Shown one piece after another: positions 8,184 through 16,389 of a stretch of DNA of 64,000 nucleotides. Within the stretch, counting starts at the first letter, position 1; each line of letters begins with the position of its first letter. The notes under the pieces were generated by a model. The model was not told where the DNA came from. It made no database searches and saw only the letters and a list, made by a program, of their open reading frames with translations. The translations under genes were made by a program, and so were the position numbers. Origin of the DNA: Massilia soli (GTDB lineage Bacteria; Pseudomonadota; Gammaproteobacteria; Burkholderiales; Burkholderiaceae_D); assembly GCF_016809835.1 (NCBI RefSeq), contig NZ_JAFBIL020000002.1, forward strand, positions 578,647 to 642,646, written 5' to 3'.

Positions 8184-8214
8184 GGGCCGGCCAATTGGCC
8201 GGCCCTTTTTTTTT
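8184..8214 (+). terminator. Strong Rho-independent terminator
   Basis: A perfect 22-base palindrome at 8184-8205 (GGGCCGGCC-AATT-GGCCGGCCC) followed by nine T. A second perfect 20-base palindrome (8161-8180, ATTGGTCCGG and its complement) lies just before it, so two GC-rich hairpins stand between the BON gene and the permease gene. Confidence 0.88.
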
Positions 8215-8225
8215 GTGAATTCACC

Positions 8226-9449
8226 ATGCAAGTAGCAGACACGCAAGCGGTTCGCGCCACCGACGCAGTCGTCGTGGACGCCAATGTCAACGGCGCCGCC
8301 AGTTCCGATTTCCCCGATGCCGCGCCGGGCCACCCGGCCCACCTGCGCCTGCCGGTCCACGTCAATGCGCGCGGCCTTGCGCTGGGCATCATCGCCACCG
8401 TCGCCTTCATTTTCGCCCTGCAGTGGTCGCAGAAATTCCTGGTGCCGCTGCTGCTTGGCATTTTCATCGCCTATACGCTCAATCCGGTCGTGGTCTGGCT
8501 GGAACGCTGGCGCATCAAGCGCGCCATCGGCGCGACCCTGGTCACCGTGCTGATCGTGGCCATGATGGGGCTGGTGATCCACCGCGTGCAAGACCAGTTT
8601 TTCAATATTATCGACGAGCTGCCGCAGATTACCGAGAAGCTCACCCGGGTGCTGGCCAAGACCTCGGGCGGGCAGCCGAGCACGATCCAGCAGGTCCAGG
8701 CCGCCGCCAACCAGATCGAGCAGGCCACGGCCAGCGCTGGCCTTGAAGGCAAGCGCGCGGCGCCGCGCAAGCCGCCGCCGGCCGTTGGCGCCAGCAGCAG
8801 TTTCAAGGTGATGGACTGGGTGCTGGCCGGCTCGATGGGACTGGTGACCTTCGTCACCCAGGCCACGATGGTGATCTTCCTGGTGTTCTTCCTGCTCCTT
8901 GCGGGCGATACCTTCAAGCGAAAGCTGGTCAAGCTGACCGGGCCCTCGCTGACGCGCAAGAAGGTCACGGTCCACATCCTGGACGACATCAATACCTCGA
9001 TCCAGCACTACATGTTCATGCTGCTGGTGACCAATACCTTGCTGGCGCTGATGATGTGGGTTGCGCTGCGCACCATCGGGCTGGAAAATGCCGGCGCCTG
9101 GGCGGTGGTGGCGGGCTTGACGCACATCATGCCGTATTTCGGCCCGCTCTTGATCACCTCGCTGACCGCGCTGGCCGCCTTCATGCAATTCGAATCGGTG
9201 CAGATGGTGCTGCTGGTAGCGGGCACGTCGCTGGCGATCGCCACCCTGGTCGGCAGCCTGATCGCCACCTGGATGACCGGCCGCATCGCCAAGATGAATG
9301 CGGCGGCCGTGTTCGTCAGCCTGTTGTTCTGGGGCTGGCTGTGGGGCATGTGGGGTTTGCTGCTCGGCGTGCCTGTGGTCGTGATGATCAAGGTCGTCGC
9401 CGAGCGGATCGAAGGAATGGAAGTTATTGCGGAGCTGTTGGGCGAGTAA
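8226..9449 (+). CDS. AI-2E family transporter (PerM/TqsA-like)
   Basis: 407 residues, start ATG 8226, only twelve bases after the preceding T-run, with no clear ribosome binding site. After a polar N-terminus (about 1-50), several membrane helices are evident: about 55-75, 77-95, 103-120, then after a soluble stretch of about 90 residues further helices at about 205-228, 262-285, 290-320 and 340-395. The conserved family segment AGLTHIMPYFGPLL is present. Family members export small molecules or work as Na+/H+ antiporters; substrate here cannot be told. The 3' end overlaps the convergent BrkB-like gene by 26 bases. Confidence 0.88.
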   Translation: MQVADTQAVRATDAVVVDANVNGAASSDFPDAAPGHPAHLRLPVHVNARGLALGIIATVAFIFALQWSQKFLVPLLLGIFIAYTLNPVVVWLERWRIKRAIGATLVTVLIVAMMGLVIHRVQDQFFNIIDELPQITEKLTRVLAKTSGGQPSTIQQVQAAANQIEQATASAGLEGKRAAPRKPPPAVGASSSFKVMDWVLAGSMGLVTFVTQATMVIFLVFFLLLAGDTFKRKLVKLTGPSLTRKKVTVHILDDINTSIQHYMFMLLVTNTLLALMMWVALRTIGLENAGAWAVVAGLTHIMPYFGPLLITSLTALAAFMQFESVQMVLLVAGTSLAIATLVGSLIATWMTGRIAKMNAAAVFVSLLFWGWLWGMWGLLLGVPVVVMIKVVAERIEGMEVIAELLGE

Positions 9450-10383
9450 GATTGGCCTGGTATTCCTCGACTTTTTCCGCCTTTTTGGCGGCGCCGGTTT
9501 CCTCGTCCGACTTGTGGCGCAGGCTGCCCAGCTGCAGCGCATACTGGCGGGCAAACTCGGCGCCGAGGAAGAAGATCTGCGCCGAGTAATACACCCACAG
9601 CAGCAGCGCGATCATCGAGCCGGCGGCGCCAAAGCTGTCGGCCACGCCGCTGTTGCCGATATACAGTCCGATCACAAATTTACCCAGGGTGAACAGGGCC
9701 GCCGTGCCGAGCGCGCCGACGACCACGTCGCTCCACGAGAGCTTGATGCGCGGCAGCAGCTTGTAGATGGTGCCGAACAGGGTGGCGATCACCAGGAAGC
9801 TGATCAGATGGGCGATCCATGACAGCAGCACGGTGGCGTTTTGCCACACGCCGGTGAAATAATTTTCCAGGATCGCCAGCACCGCGCTGACCACCAGCGA
9901 CACCATCAGCAGGAAGCCCAGCACCAGGATCAGCCCGAACGACAGCAGGCGCGTGCGCACGATGTTCCACCAGCTGGCGTTCTTGGGCGGCGGGACATTC
10001 CAGATCTCGTCCAGACTGTCCTTGAGCTCGGCAAACGCGCTGGTGGCGCCGAACAGCAGCAGGGCGGTGGCGACAATGGTCGCCCACATGCCGCTTTCCT
10101 TGTCGCGCGCGCCGGCCAGCACCAGCTGCACGGCTTCGGCGCCTTGCGTGCCCACCAGGCCTTTGAGCTCGCTGATCAATTGCCCCTGGGCCGCCTCATG
10201 CCCATAGAAAAAACCGGCCACGGCGATCACCACCACCAGGATGGGCGCGATCGAAAACAGGGTGTAGAAGGCCAGCGCCGCTCCCTTGCTGGCGGCGCGG
10301 TCGGCGAACCATTCGGTCACCGTGCAACGCAGCAGTTGTACCATTTTTGTGGAACTCGGCGCCCAGTCCTTCGCTACATCCAT
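9424..10383 (-). CDS. YihY/BrkB family membrane protein
   Basis: 319 residues, start ATG 10383 preceded by AGGAGAAC. Begins with the family hallmark TEWFADRAASKGAALAFYTLFSIAPILVVVIA, then six membrane segments with the conserved IWNVPPPKN and LWVYYSAQIFFLGAEFARQYA. YihY/BrkB proteins were once misnamed RNase BN; their function is unsettled (envelope or virulence-related). The C-terminal 40 residues are charged and soluble. Its tail overlaps the permease gene on the other strand by 26 bases, so the two are tail to tail without a terminator. Confidence 0.9.
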   Translation of the reverse strand: MDVAKDWAPSSTKMVQLLRCTVTEWFADRAASKGAALAFYTLFSIAPILVVVIAVAGFFYGHEAAQGQLISELKGLVGTQGAEAVQLVLAGARDKESGMWATIVATALLLFGATSAFAELKDSLDEIWNVPPPKNASWWNIVRTRLLSFGLILVLGFLLMVSLVVSAVLAILENYFTGVWQNATVLLSWIAHLISFLVIATLFGTIYKLLPRIKLSWSDVVVGALGTAALFTLGKFVIGLYIGNSGVADSFGAAGSMIALLLWVYYSAQIFFLGAEFARQYALQLGSLRHKSDEETGAAKKAEKVEEYQANLTRPTAPQ

Positions 10384-10443
10384 CGATCGTTCTCCTAAAA
10401 AAATAAATGGGGCAGGATTTGCCCCGGGTTGTCACCGGCCGGC

Positions 10444-11463
10444 TTATGGCGAGATCCGCCGCTCGATCGTGATCTGCTCGACCTCGACGCGGCGATTCGG
10501 CTCCAGGCATTTAATTAGTTCAGCCCGGTTCTTGTTATCGCAGGTTACCACCGGGTTGGTCTCTCCCTTGCCGTACGCTTTCAACCGTGCGCCATCGATT
10601 CCCTTGGCGACCAGGTAATCGCGCACCGCGTTGGCGCGCTGCTCGGACAATGTGAGGTTGTATTTTTCCGAGCCCAGGCGGTCGGCGTAGCCGGTGATGT
10701 CGACGTCGGTGATCGACGGGTCGGCCGTCAGCGCGGCGGCGATCTCGTCGAGGCGCGGCTGTACCGGACCCAGCTTCGCGCTATCGAACTCGAACAGCTC
10801 GGTGGCCGTCAGCGTGATTTTTTCAAACCGCGGCGGCGGCGGCGGCGGCACCGGGGCCGGCTCGGGCGGCGGCGCCGGCTGCTCGACGGGCGCGGGCGGC
10901 GGCGGCGGTGCGGGCGGCTTGTTGAAGGCGTAATTGAAGCCGATGGTCAGGTATTTATTGTTGGACTTGTCGAAGCCGAAATCTTCGTCATGGCGCAGGC
11001 GCCCGCGCACGCTGCGCAGGTCGGCCTGCATCGACCACTGCTCGGTCAATCCCACCTGGAAGCCGAGCCCGGCGGTGAGATAGGGCGAGGTCGCATGGAC
11101 CCGGCGCAGCGGGTTGTCGACCTTGTCGTGCTGGATCCCGATGCCGAACAGCAGGAATGGGCGGAAGGTGCGGCGCGACATCATCAGCAGCGCGTCGGCC
11201 CCCAGCAGCGACTGGCGGTAGCTGGCCGGGCCGGTCTCGGTGCGCGCATGGCTGGCGCCGATCTGCAGGTCCCACATGTCGGACAGCGGCTTGCCAAGGC
11301 GCAGGCTGCCGCCGTAGTCGCGCTCGTCGACGCCGAACTCGGTGTCCGGTTCAGCATAGGTAATGCCGGGCTGAATGTACCAGGAGGGGTTGACGGTCTG
11401 GGCGATGGCGCCGGCGCAACAGCTCAGGCCGGCAGCAAGGGCGATATTTTTAATATTGTTCAC
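10444..11463 (-). CDS. OmpA family outer-membrane protein
   Basis: 339 residues from GTG 11463, chosen because GGGAG lies six bases before it and a signal peptide (cleavage near AIAQ, residue 22) follows at once; an upstream in-frame start at 11544 would bury it. An N-terminal beta-barrel (about 25-200) has alternating strands such as YLTAGLGFQVGL. A proline-rich linker of about 30 residues leads to a C-terminal OmpA peptidoglycan-binding domain with FEFDSAKLGP, DITGYADRLGSEKYN, LSEQRANAVRDYL and PNRRVEVEQ. This is the classical OmpA layout (barrel in the outer membrane, globular domain in the periplasm). Confidence 0.93.
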   Translation of the reverse strand: MNNIKNIALAAGLSCCAGAIAQTVNPSWYIQPGITYAEPDTEFGVDERDYGGSLRLGKPLSDMWDLQIGASHARTETGPASYRQSLLGADALLMMSRRTFRPFLLFGIGIQHDKVDNPLRRVHATSPYLTAGLGFQVGLTEQWSMQADLRSVRGRLRHDEDFGFDKSNNKYLTIGFNYAFNKPPAPPPPPAPVEQPAPPPEPAPVPPPPPPRFEKITLTATELFEFDSAKLGPVQPRLDEIAAALTADPSITDVDITGYADRLGSEKYNLTLSEQRANAVRDYLVAKGIDGARLKAYGKGETNPVVTCDNKNRAELIKCLEPNRRVEVEQITIERRISP

Positions 11464-11625
11464 AGGAACTCCCAAAATGTAATCAAACGTAATTGTTGAC
11501 AGTGTTCTGTGAGGTTCGACTGGAGAATACGGGCACGAGTTCAACCGTTTGGCGCGGCGGGTTCCGGTGACGCGTTGGTTGTCATTTTTTTACAACAAAC
11601 CGTGGGTTTCGGACAACGCAGGACG

Positions 11626-11663
11626 AAAAAAAGCGCTGTACCTGAACTTATCGGGTACAGCGC
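11626..11663 (-). terminator. Terminator of the collagen-like lipoprotein gene
   Basis: Perfect 10-bp inverted repeat GCGCTGTACC (11633-11642) and GGTACAGCGC (11654-11663) with an 11-base loop; on the minus strand it is followed by seven T. Separates the small lipoprotein from the OmpA gene. Confidence 0.85.
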
Positions 11664-11682
11664 GGTCTGTTACTACGAAAGC

Positions 11683-11934
11683 TTACTTCGCTGGCTGTTC
11701 CGGAACGACGATGACGGTATCGCCTTCCTTGCCTGGCTCACCAGGTTCGCCTTTTTCGCCAGGAGCGCCAGGCGCGCCGGCAGGGCCTGGTACTGGCACT
11801 GGTACCACGGCAGGCGAGGCTACCGGGGTTTCAACGACGGTGGTCGATGGCGGCATAACGGTGGTGCTTTCGGTCTTTTCGCAAGCGGTCAGGCCGACGA
11901 CGGCCATCAGTGCTGCCAGTAGGGTGATCTTCAT
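11683..11934 (-). CDS. Collagen-like repeat mini-lipoprotein
   Basis: 83 residues. Start ATG 11934 has AAGGAAG upstream; the longer frame to 12117 has no signal peptide at its start. Residues 1-17 form a lipoprotein signal with lipobox LTAC (Cys18). A Thr/Val/Pro-rich linker follows, then seven uninterrupted Gly-x-y triplets at about 52-73 (GPAGAPGAPGEKGEPGEPG), and a short tail. This is an unusually short collagen-like lipoprotein; the Gly-Pro-Pro-like triplets could form a small trimeric rod. Own terminator, single gene. Function unknown. Confidence 0.82.
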   Translation of the reverse strand: MKITLLAALMAVVGLTACEKTESTTVMPPSTTVVETPVASPAVVPVPVPGPAGAPGAPGEKGEPGEPGKEGDTVIVVPEQPAK

Positions 11935-12242
11935 GGTGGCTTCCTTATAAAAATTGTTCATCGATGTCGCTGCGCACGCTTGCAGCGCGGACAACCACAG
12001 AATAAATACTTTGACCCGCTCGCTCTGTACGGGAACGCACACAGCAGCGCCTGCTTTCATGATCGTCAGAAAAAGATGACGGGAGGCAGGAAATTTCTTG
12101 AATGTTCGATGGCGCACAGACCTGAAGATGTGAAACAGGCATTCTTCATCACAAGGAGTACGGAACCAGCGATGTTGTCAGGCAGTCAAATGGCATAGGC
12201 GGTTCGTACCACATGACTATCTTAAAGATGGAGTAACTCAAC
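11935..12242. other. Intergenic region between divergent genes
   Basis: 308 bases between the collagen-like lipoprotein (minus) and the winged-helix gene (plus). It must hold both promoters. I see no convincing repeat, operator or small gene; a 72-codon frame at 11980-12198 has no ribosome binding site or recognisable protein features. Confidence 0.5.
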
Positions 12243-12857
12243 ATGCATGCAACGACACCTCAATCCCACGCGGCGCAAGGCGACATGAATGTCTCGCGCT
12301 CGGCAAATTCCACCCTGATCGAGCGCGTCGCGCCTCAGCCGGCGGAACGTGCCCCGATTTCGATGGCGCCGATTGAGCGCGTGCGTTCGACCTCGGCCAC
12401 CCAGCGCCGGATTGAAAATATGCAAAAGCTGATCCAGGAACTGTCGACCCACGAAATGCTGGCAGACGAAATCGCCTGGTTCCTGAAGTTTTCGCCGTCC
12501 GGCGCACGTAAATATATCCGCGACCTGCGCGAAGCGGGCGTGATCGAACTGGCGCGCTATATCGAAGGCACCGCTACCTACCTGGGCAAGGCGGTCTACC
12601 AGATCTCGCCAGACCCGGAGCGCGTCAAGGCCTTCCTGGCCGCGATCGTGCAGCCGAAGCGCGAAGGCGCCGCTCCGCGCAAGGAGCGTCCAGGCCTGCG
12701 CGAGCAGAGCATGGCAGGCAGCGGCCGCCACTTCCACATCCTGGCCGACGACACCCATTATGCGATCCGCGTCAACCGCAGCCCGGTGGCCCGCGACCCG
12801 CTGGTGGCAGCGCTGTTCGGCGCCGCGCCGAATGCCAAGCAAGAAGGCAACTCGTAA
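12243..12857 (+). CDS. Winged-helix DNA-binding protein (hypothetical)
   Basis: 204 residues, start ATG 12243 with ATGGAG nine bases before. A disordered N-terminus (1-55) is followed by a winged helix-turn-helix at about 58-120: ENMQKLIQEL, EMLADEIAWFLKFSPSGARKYIRDLREAG and then a wing-like ELARYIEGTATYLGKAVYQI. The SPSGARKYIRDLREAGVIE part matches the recognition-helix arrangement of ArsR/MarR-like regulators. The C-terminal 70 residues are basic and not conserved in any family I recognise. Likely a transcription factor; no target is evident. Single gene followed by a hairpin. Confidence 0.65.
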   Translation: MHATTPQSHAAQGDMNVSRSANSTLIERVAPQPAERAPISMAPIERVRSTSATQRRIENMQKLIQELSTHEMLADEIAWFLKFSPSGARKYIRDLREAGVIELARYIEGTATYLGKAVYQISPDPERVKAFLAAIVQPKREGAAPRKERPGLREQSMAGSGRHFHILADDTHYAIRVNRSPVARDPLVAALFGAAPNAKQEGNS

Positions 12858-12888
12858 TTCCCGACCGGGCCCTGTCCTTCGCCCGAGC

Positions 12889-12926
12889 AACGCCGCCGCA
12901 CCACCTGGTGCCGCGGCGTTTTGCAT
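12889..12926 (+). terminator. Hairpin after the winged-helix gene
   Basis: AACGCCGC (12889-12896) pairs with GCGGCGTT (12913-12920), with inner pairing across CACCACCTGGTG, followed by a T-containing tail (TTGCATTTT). The T-run is interrupted, so efficiency is uncertain. Confidence 0.5.
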
Positions 12927-13029
12927 TTTGCGAAGCAATGATTGAAAAGACGCCAACACACCCCACCTGAGCCACTGCGGCGCCCTTGACGCCATCCACC
13001 CACGAACATCTTCGAAAAGGCACACCATC

Positions 13030-13791
13030 ATGTTACCGACTCCCGAATCCCTGGAAGGCAAACCTGTCCCGCACGTCACGTTCAAGGCCAGGCCGCACGA
13101 CCAGTGGCAGGATGTCAGCACCGAGCAGTTGTTCAAGGGCAAGACCGTGATCGTGTTCTCGCTGCCGGGCGCCTACACCCCGACTTGTTCGTCCAGCCAC
13201 TTGCCGCGCTATAACGAGCTGGCGCCGGTATTTCGCGCCAGCGGCGTCGACGATATCGTCTGCATGGCGGTCAACGATGCCTTCGTCATGAATGAATGGA
13301 AACAGGGCCAGGACGCGGCCAGCATCACCTTCATTCCTGACGGCAACGGCGACTTCAGCGAAGGGATGGGCCTGCTGGTGGACAAGCGCAACCTCGGCTT
13401 CGGCATGCGTTCGTGGCGTTATTCGATGCTGGTGCGCGACGGCATTATCGACAAAATGTTCATCGAGCCGGAGAAGGAGGGCGATCCGTTCGAAGTATCG
13501 GACGCCGAAACCATGCTGCGCTACCTCAATCCGCAGGCCAAGGTGCCCGAGCCGGTGGTCATATTTTCCAAGCCTGGCTGCCCGCACTGCGCGCGCGCCA
13601 AGGCGGCGCTGGATGAGCGCGGCCTGCGCTACACCGATATTTCGCAGAGCCAGCACATCAATTCCAGCGTGCTGCGCGCGGTGGCGGGCGCCTCGACCTG
13701 GCCGCAGGTCTTCATCGGCGGCACCCTGATCGGCGACGCCGACGCCCTCGAACAGCACCTGGCCTCGACTGCGGTTTCCGGCACGCCATGA
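13030..13791 (+). CDS. Peroxiredoxin-glutaredoxin fusion (Prx5-Grx hybrid)
   Basis: 253 residues. The N-terminal domain (about 1-165) is a Prx5-type peroxiredoxin with the peroxidatic cysteine Cys53 in GAYTPTCSSSHLPRY. The C-terminal domain (about 175-250) is a glutaredoxin with the redox pair CPHC at 184-187, plus TWPQVFIGGTLIGD, the cis-proline and glutathione-binding segment. Hybrid proteins like this in Haemophilus and Chromatium reduce peroxides with glutathione by using the built-in glutaredoxin. Its stop overlaps the start of the next gene (ATGA), and the run continues to an MtfA-like gene, so all three are likely co-translated. Confidence 0.95.
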   Translation: MLPTPESLEGKPVPHVTFKARPHDQWQDVSTEQLFKGKTVIVFSLPGAYTPTCSSSHLPRYNELAPVFRASGVDDIVCMAVNDAFVMNEWKQGQDAASITFIPDGNGDFSEGMGLLVDKRNLGFGMRSWRYSMLVRDGIIDKMFIEPEKEGDPFEVSDAETMLRYLNPQAKVPEPVVIFSKPGCPHCARAKAALDERGLRYTDISQSQHINSSVLRAVAGASTWPQVFIGGTLIGDADALEQHLASTAVSGTP

Positions 13792-14813
13792 GGCTGTCCG
13801 TCCTCGACCAGTCGCCGGCCATCGCCGGTATCGACGCTGCGGAAGCGATTCAAGCCTCGCTGGCGCTGGCGCGCCATTGCGACGCGCTCGGCTACAGCCG
13901 CTACTGGCTGTCCGAGCATCACAACAGCACCAGCATCGTCGGCAGCGCCCCCGAGGTGCTGATGGGGGCGATCGCCGCCACCACCCACCGGATCCGCATC
14001 GGCAGCGGCGGCATCATGCTGCCGCATTATTCCGCCCTCAAGGTGGCCGAGCAGTTTCGGGTACTGGAAGCGCTGGCGCCCGGCCGCATCGACCTGGGCG
14101 TCGGCCGCGCGCCGGGATCGGACCGCCTGACGGCGCGCGCGCTGAACCCGCACGCCACCCCGGGCGCCGATGACTTTCCCCAGCAGGTGCTCGACCTGCG
14201 CGACTGGGTCGAGGGCCGGCGCCTGCCGCCCGACCATCCGTACCGCGCGATCAGCGCGCAGCCGCAGGGCGCCGGCAGCCCGGCCATCTGGATACTGGGC
14301 AGCTCGCTGTATGGCGCGCAGCTCGCCGCCCATCTCGGCCTGCCGTATTCGTTCGCCTATTTCTTCAGCGACGGCAAGGGCGTCGAACAGGCGCTCGACC
14401 TGTACCGCAGCAACTACCAGCCAAGCGAGCGCTATCCGCACCCGCAGGCGACGATCAGCGTGTGGGCGCTCGCTTGCGAGACCGAACAGGAAGCGCTGCA
14501 CCAGCTGCAGACCCGCGAGCACTGGCGCGTGCGCTTCGAGCAGGGCCTGCCCGGGCCGCTGGTGTCGCCCGAGGACGCCGCCGCCTATCCCTACACCACG
14601 GCCGAGCTTGACCGGATCGCCGAGATGCGCCGCAGCGCCATCGCCGGCAGTGCCGAACAGGTCGCCGAAACGCTGCGCGCGCTGGCCGCGCGGCTCGATT
14701 TATACGAACTGGTCGTCAACACCTGGGCGCACGAGCGCGCGGTGCGGTCGCGTTCCTACAGCCTGCTGGCGCAGACCTTCGAACTGACGGCGGAGGGCCC
14801 ATGGAGGCGCTGA
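13788..14813 (+). CDS. LLM class flavin-dependent oxidoreductase
   Basis: 341 residues, start ATG 13788 overlapping the stop of the peroxiredoxin-glutaredoxin gene by four bases. Luciferase-like TIM barrel features are clear: LSVLDQSPA at the start, YWLSEHHNSTSIVGSAPEVL, IRIGSGGIMLPHYSALKVAEQFRVLEALAPGRIDLGVGRAPG. This is the MsnO8/YwcH-type group of uncharacterised FMN-dependent monooxygenases. Substrate unknown. Its 3' end overlaps the MtfA-like gene by 13 bases. Confidence 0.92.
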   Translation: MRLSVLDQSPAIAGIDAAEAIQASLALARHCDALGYSRYWLSEHHNSTSIVGSAPEVLMGAIAATTHRIRIGSGGIMLPHYSALKVAEQFRVLEALAPGRIDLGVGRAPGSDRLTARALNPHATPGADDFPQQVLDLRDWVEGRRLPPDHPYRAISAQPQGAGSPAIWILGSSLYGAQLAAHLGLPYSFAYFFSDGKGVEQALDLYRSNYQPSERYPHPQATISVWALACETEQEALHQLQTREHWRVRFEQGLPGPLVSPEDAAAYPYTTAELDRIAEMRRSAIAGSAEQVAETLRALAARLDLYELVVNTWAHERAVRSRSYSLLAQTFELTAEGPWRR

Positions 14814-15673
14814 TCCTGTCGCTGGCCGCGGCCCTTGTGCTGGGCGCGCTGGCGCTGCCGAAGTGGCGCCTGCGGCGCGCGCTGGCCGAGCCGATGTCGG
14901 CGCACCACCTGCAGATCCTCGACGCGAACGTCCCGGTGTACCGCCACATGGACGGCGCGCTGCAGCTGCAGCTGCAGCGCCTGATCAAGCAGTTCCTGTA
15001 CCAGAAGAAGTTTATCGGCTGCGCCGGCCAGCACATCGACGATGAAGTGCGCGTCACCATCGCCGCCCAGGCCTGCATGCTGCTGCTGAACCGGCCCAGC
15101 CGGGTCTATGGCGGCCTCGAGACCGTGCTGGTGTATCCGAGCGCGTTCATGGCGCCGCGCAAGCACGTCGATGCCGCCGGCGTCGTCACCGAGGCGCGCC
15201 AGGACTTGCTGGGCGAATCGTGGGGCGATGGCCGGGTGGTGCTGGCCTGGGACCATGTGCTGCAAGGCACCCTGAACTGGACCGAAGGCCACAATGTGGT
15301 GCTGCATGAATTCGCCCACCAGCTCGACAGCGAGTCGGGCAGCAACAACGGCGCGCCCTGGCTGGGCGACCGCGCCAGCTACCAGCGCTGGTCCGAAGTG
15401 CTGTCGCGCGACTTCGCCAACCTTCAGGTGGACGCGATGTACCGCCAGCAGAGCGTGCTCGACCATTACGGCGCGAGCAGCCCGGCCGAGTTCTTCGCGG
15501 TGGCCACCGAAGCGTTTTTCGCGCGGCCCTACGAGATGGCCAGCCATCACCCGCAATTGTTCGACCAGTTCCTGCGCTATTACCGGGTCGACCCGCGCGC
15601 CTGGCTGGCGCCGCCGGTTGCGCCTGAGCCGGCCGCGTATTACGGCCAGCCGGCGTATGGCCAGTGGCAATGA
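14801..15673 (+). CDS. MtfA-like zinc metallopeptidase (M90)
   Basis: 290 residues, start ATG 14801 inside the end of the previous gene. An N-terminal hydrophobic segment (about 1-20) is followed by a soluble domain. The zinc site HEFAH is at 169-173 in VVLHEFAHQLDSESG, and the third-ligand region AEFFAVATEAFF is downstream. In E. coli MtfA (Mlc titration factor) is a peptidase that binds the glucose regulator Mlc; here the family call is solid but no Mlc is visible. Length agrees with the family (about 260-290). Confidence 0.92.
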   Translation: MEALILSLAAALVLGALALPKWRLRRALAEPMSAHHLQILDANVPVYRHMDGALQLQLQRLIKQFLYQKKFIGCAGQHIDDEVRVTIAAQACMLLLNRPSRVYGGLETVLVYPSAFMAPRKHVDAAGVVTEARQDLLGESWGDGRVVLAWDHVLQGTLNWTEGHNVVLHEFAHQLDSESGSNNGAPWLGDRASYQRWSEVLSRDFANLQVDAMYRQQSVLDHYGASSPAEFFAVATEAFFARPYEMASHHPQLFDQFLRYYRVDPRAWLAPPVAPEPAAYYGQPAYGQWQ

Positions 15674-15770
15674 CGCGATCGCGTTTCGGACCCATTAGTG
15701 CGTTAGCGAACAGAGAAATCCGGGCAAAAGGCGCATCCTGAGAACATCATTGATGCAGGAGGGTTTGAGC

Positions 15771-16325
15771 ATGTCCACAATTATTGCAGGTCATTTCCAG
15801 CTCCAGGACGAAGTCGACCTGGCGCGCCGCGAGCTGGTCAACGCGGGCTTCCCGGAAGACCGCATCAGCGGCTTCTTCGTTAACCAGCCGGGGCAGCACG
15901 ACCTGACCGAAATCGGCGGCGACAACATCCTGTCGCCAGGCGCCAAGGAAACGCCGGAAGGCGTGGTCGAAGGCGCAGTGGCTGGCGGCGCGGTCGGCCT
16001 GGCCATCGGCGCGGCGACTTCGCCAGTGACCGGCCCGATCGGACCGGTCGTCGGCGGCTTGCTCGGCGCCCACGTTGGATCGCTGTTCAGTTTCTCGAAA
16101 ATGAAAGATGCGGGCGAGCGCGAAGAGGGCGGCGAAAACCGCGTCGAGCCGCGCATGTCTGGCATGCTGCTGGCCGTCGCGCTGCCCGACGGCGCCGACG
16201 AAGACCGCGCACTCGAGGTGCTGCGCCGGGTCGGCGCCCACCACATCGAACGCGCCGAAGGCACCGTGGAGAATGGCGACTGGGTCGACTTCGATCCGCT
16301 GAGCATCCCGGTACCGGTGCGCTAA
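15771..16325 (+). CDS. Glycine-zipper stress protein
   Basis: 184 residues from ATG 15771, chosen because CAGGAGGG precedes it by seven bases; an in-frame start at 15750 lacks this. The N-terminal part (IIAGHFQLQDEVDLARRELVNAGFPEDRISGFFVN) resembles the ferredoxin-like fold of 'general stress protein 17M-like' domains. The middle (about 70-105) is a glycine-zipper hydrophobic segment (GAVAGGAVGLAIGAATSPVTG), and the C-terminus repeats the small alpha-beta pattern (MLLAVALP, ALEVLRRVGAHHIERAEG). Likely a membrane-associated stress protein; partner unknown. Confidence 0.75.
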   Translation: MSTIIAGHFQLQDEVDLARRELVNAGFPEDRISGFFVNQPGQHDLTEIGGDNILSPGAKETPEGVVEGAVAGGAVGLAIGAATSPVTGPIGPVVGGLLGAHVGSLFSFSKMKDAGEREEGGENRVEPRMSGMLLAVALPDGADEDRALEVLRRVGAHHIERAEGTVENGDWVDFDPLSIPVPVR

Positions 16326-16340
16326 GCGTACGCCGCCTAC

Positions 16341-16370
16341 AAAAAACCCAGCTGCGTGCTGGGTTTTTTG
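16341..16370. terminator. Bidirectional terminator
   Basis: CCCAGC (16348-16353) and GCTGGG (16358-16363) flanked by A6 on the left and T6 on the right, so it can end transcripts from both the glycine-zipper gene (plus) and the map gene (minus). Confidence 0.85.
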
Positions 16371-16389
16371 TTGCTGCATCAGGTCCTGC

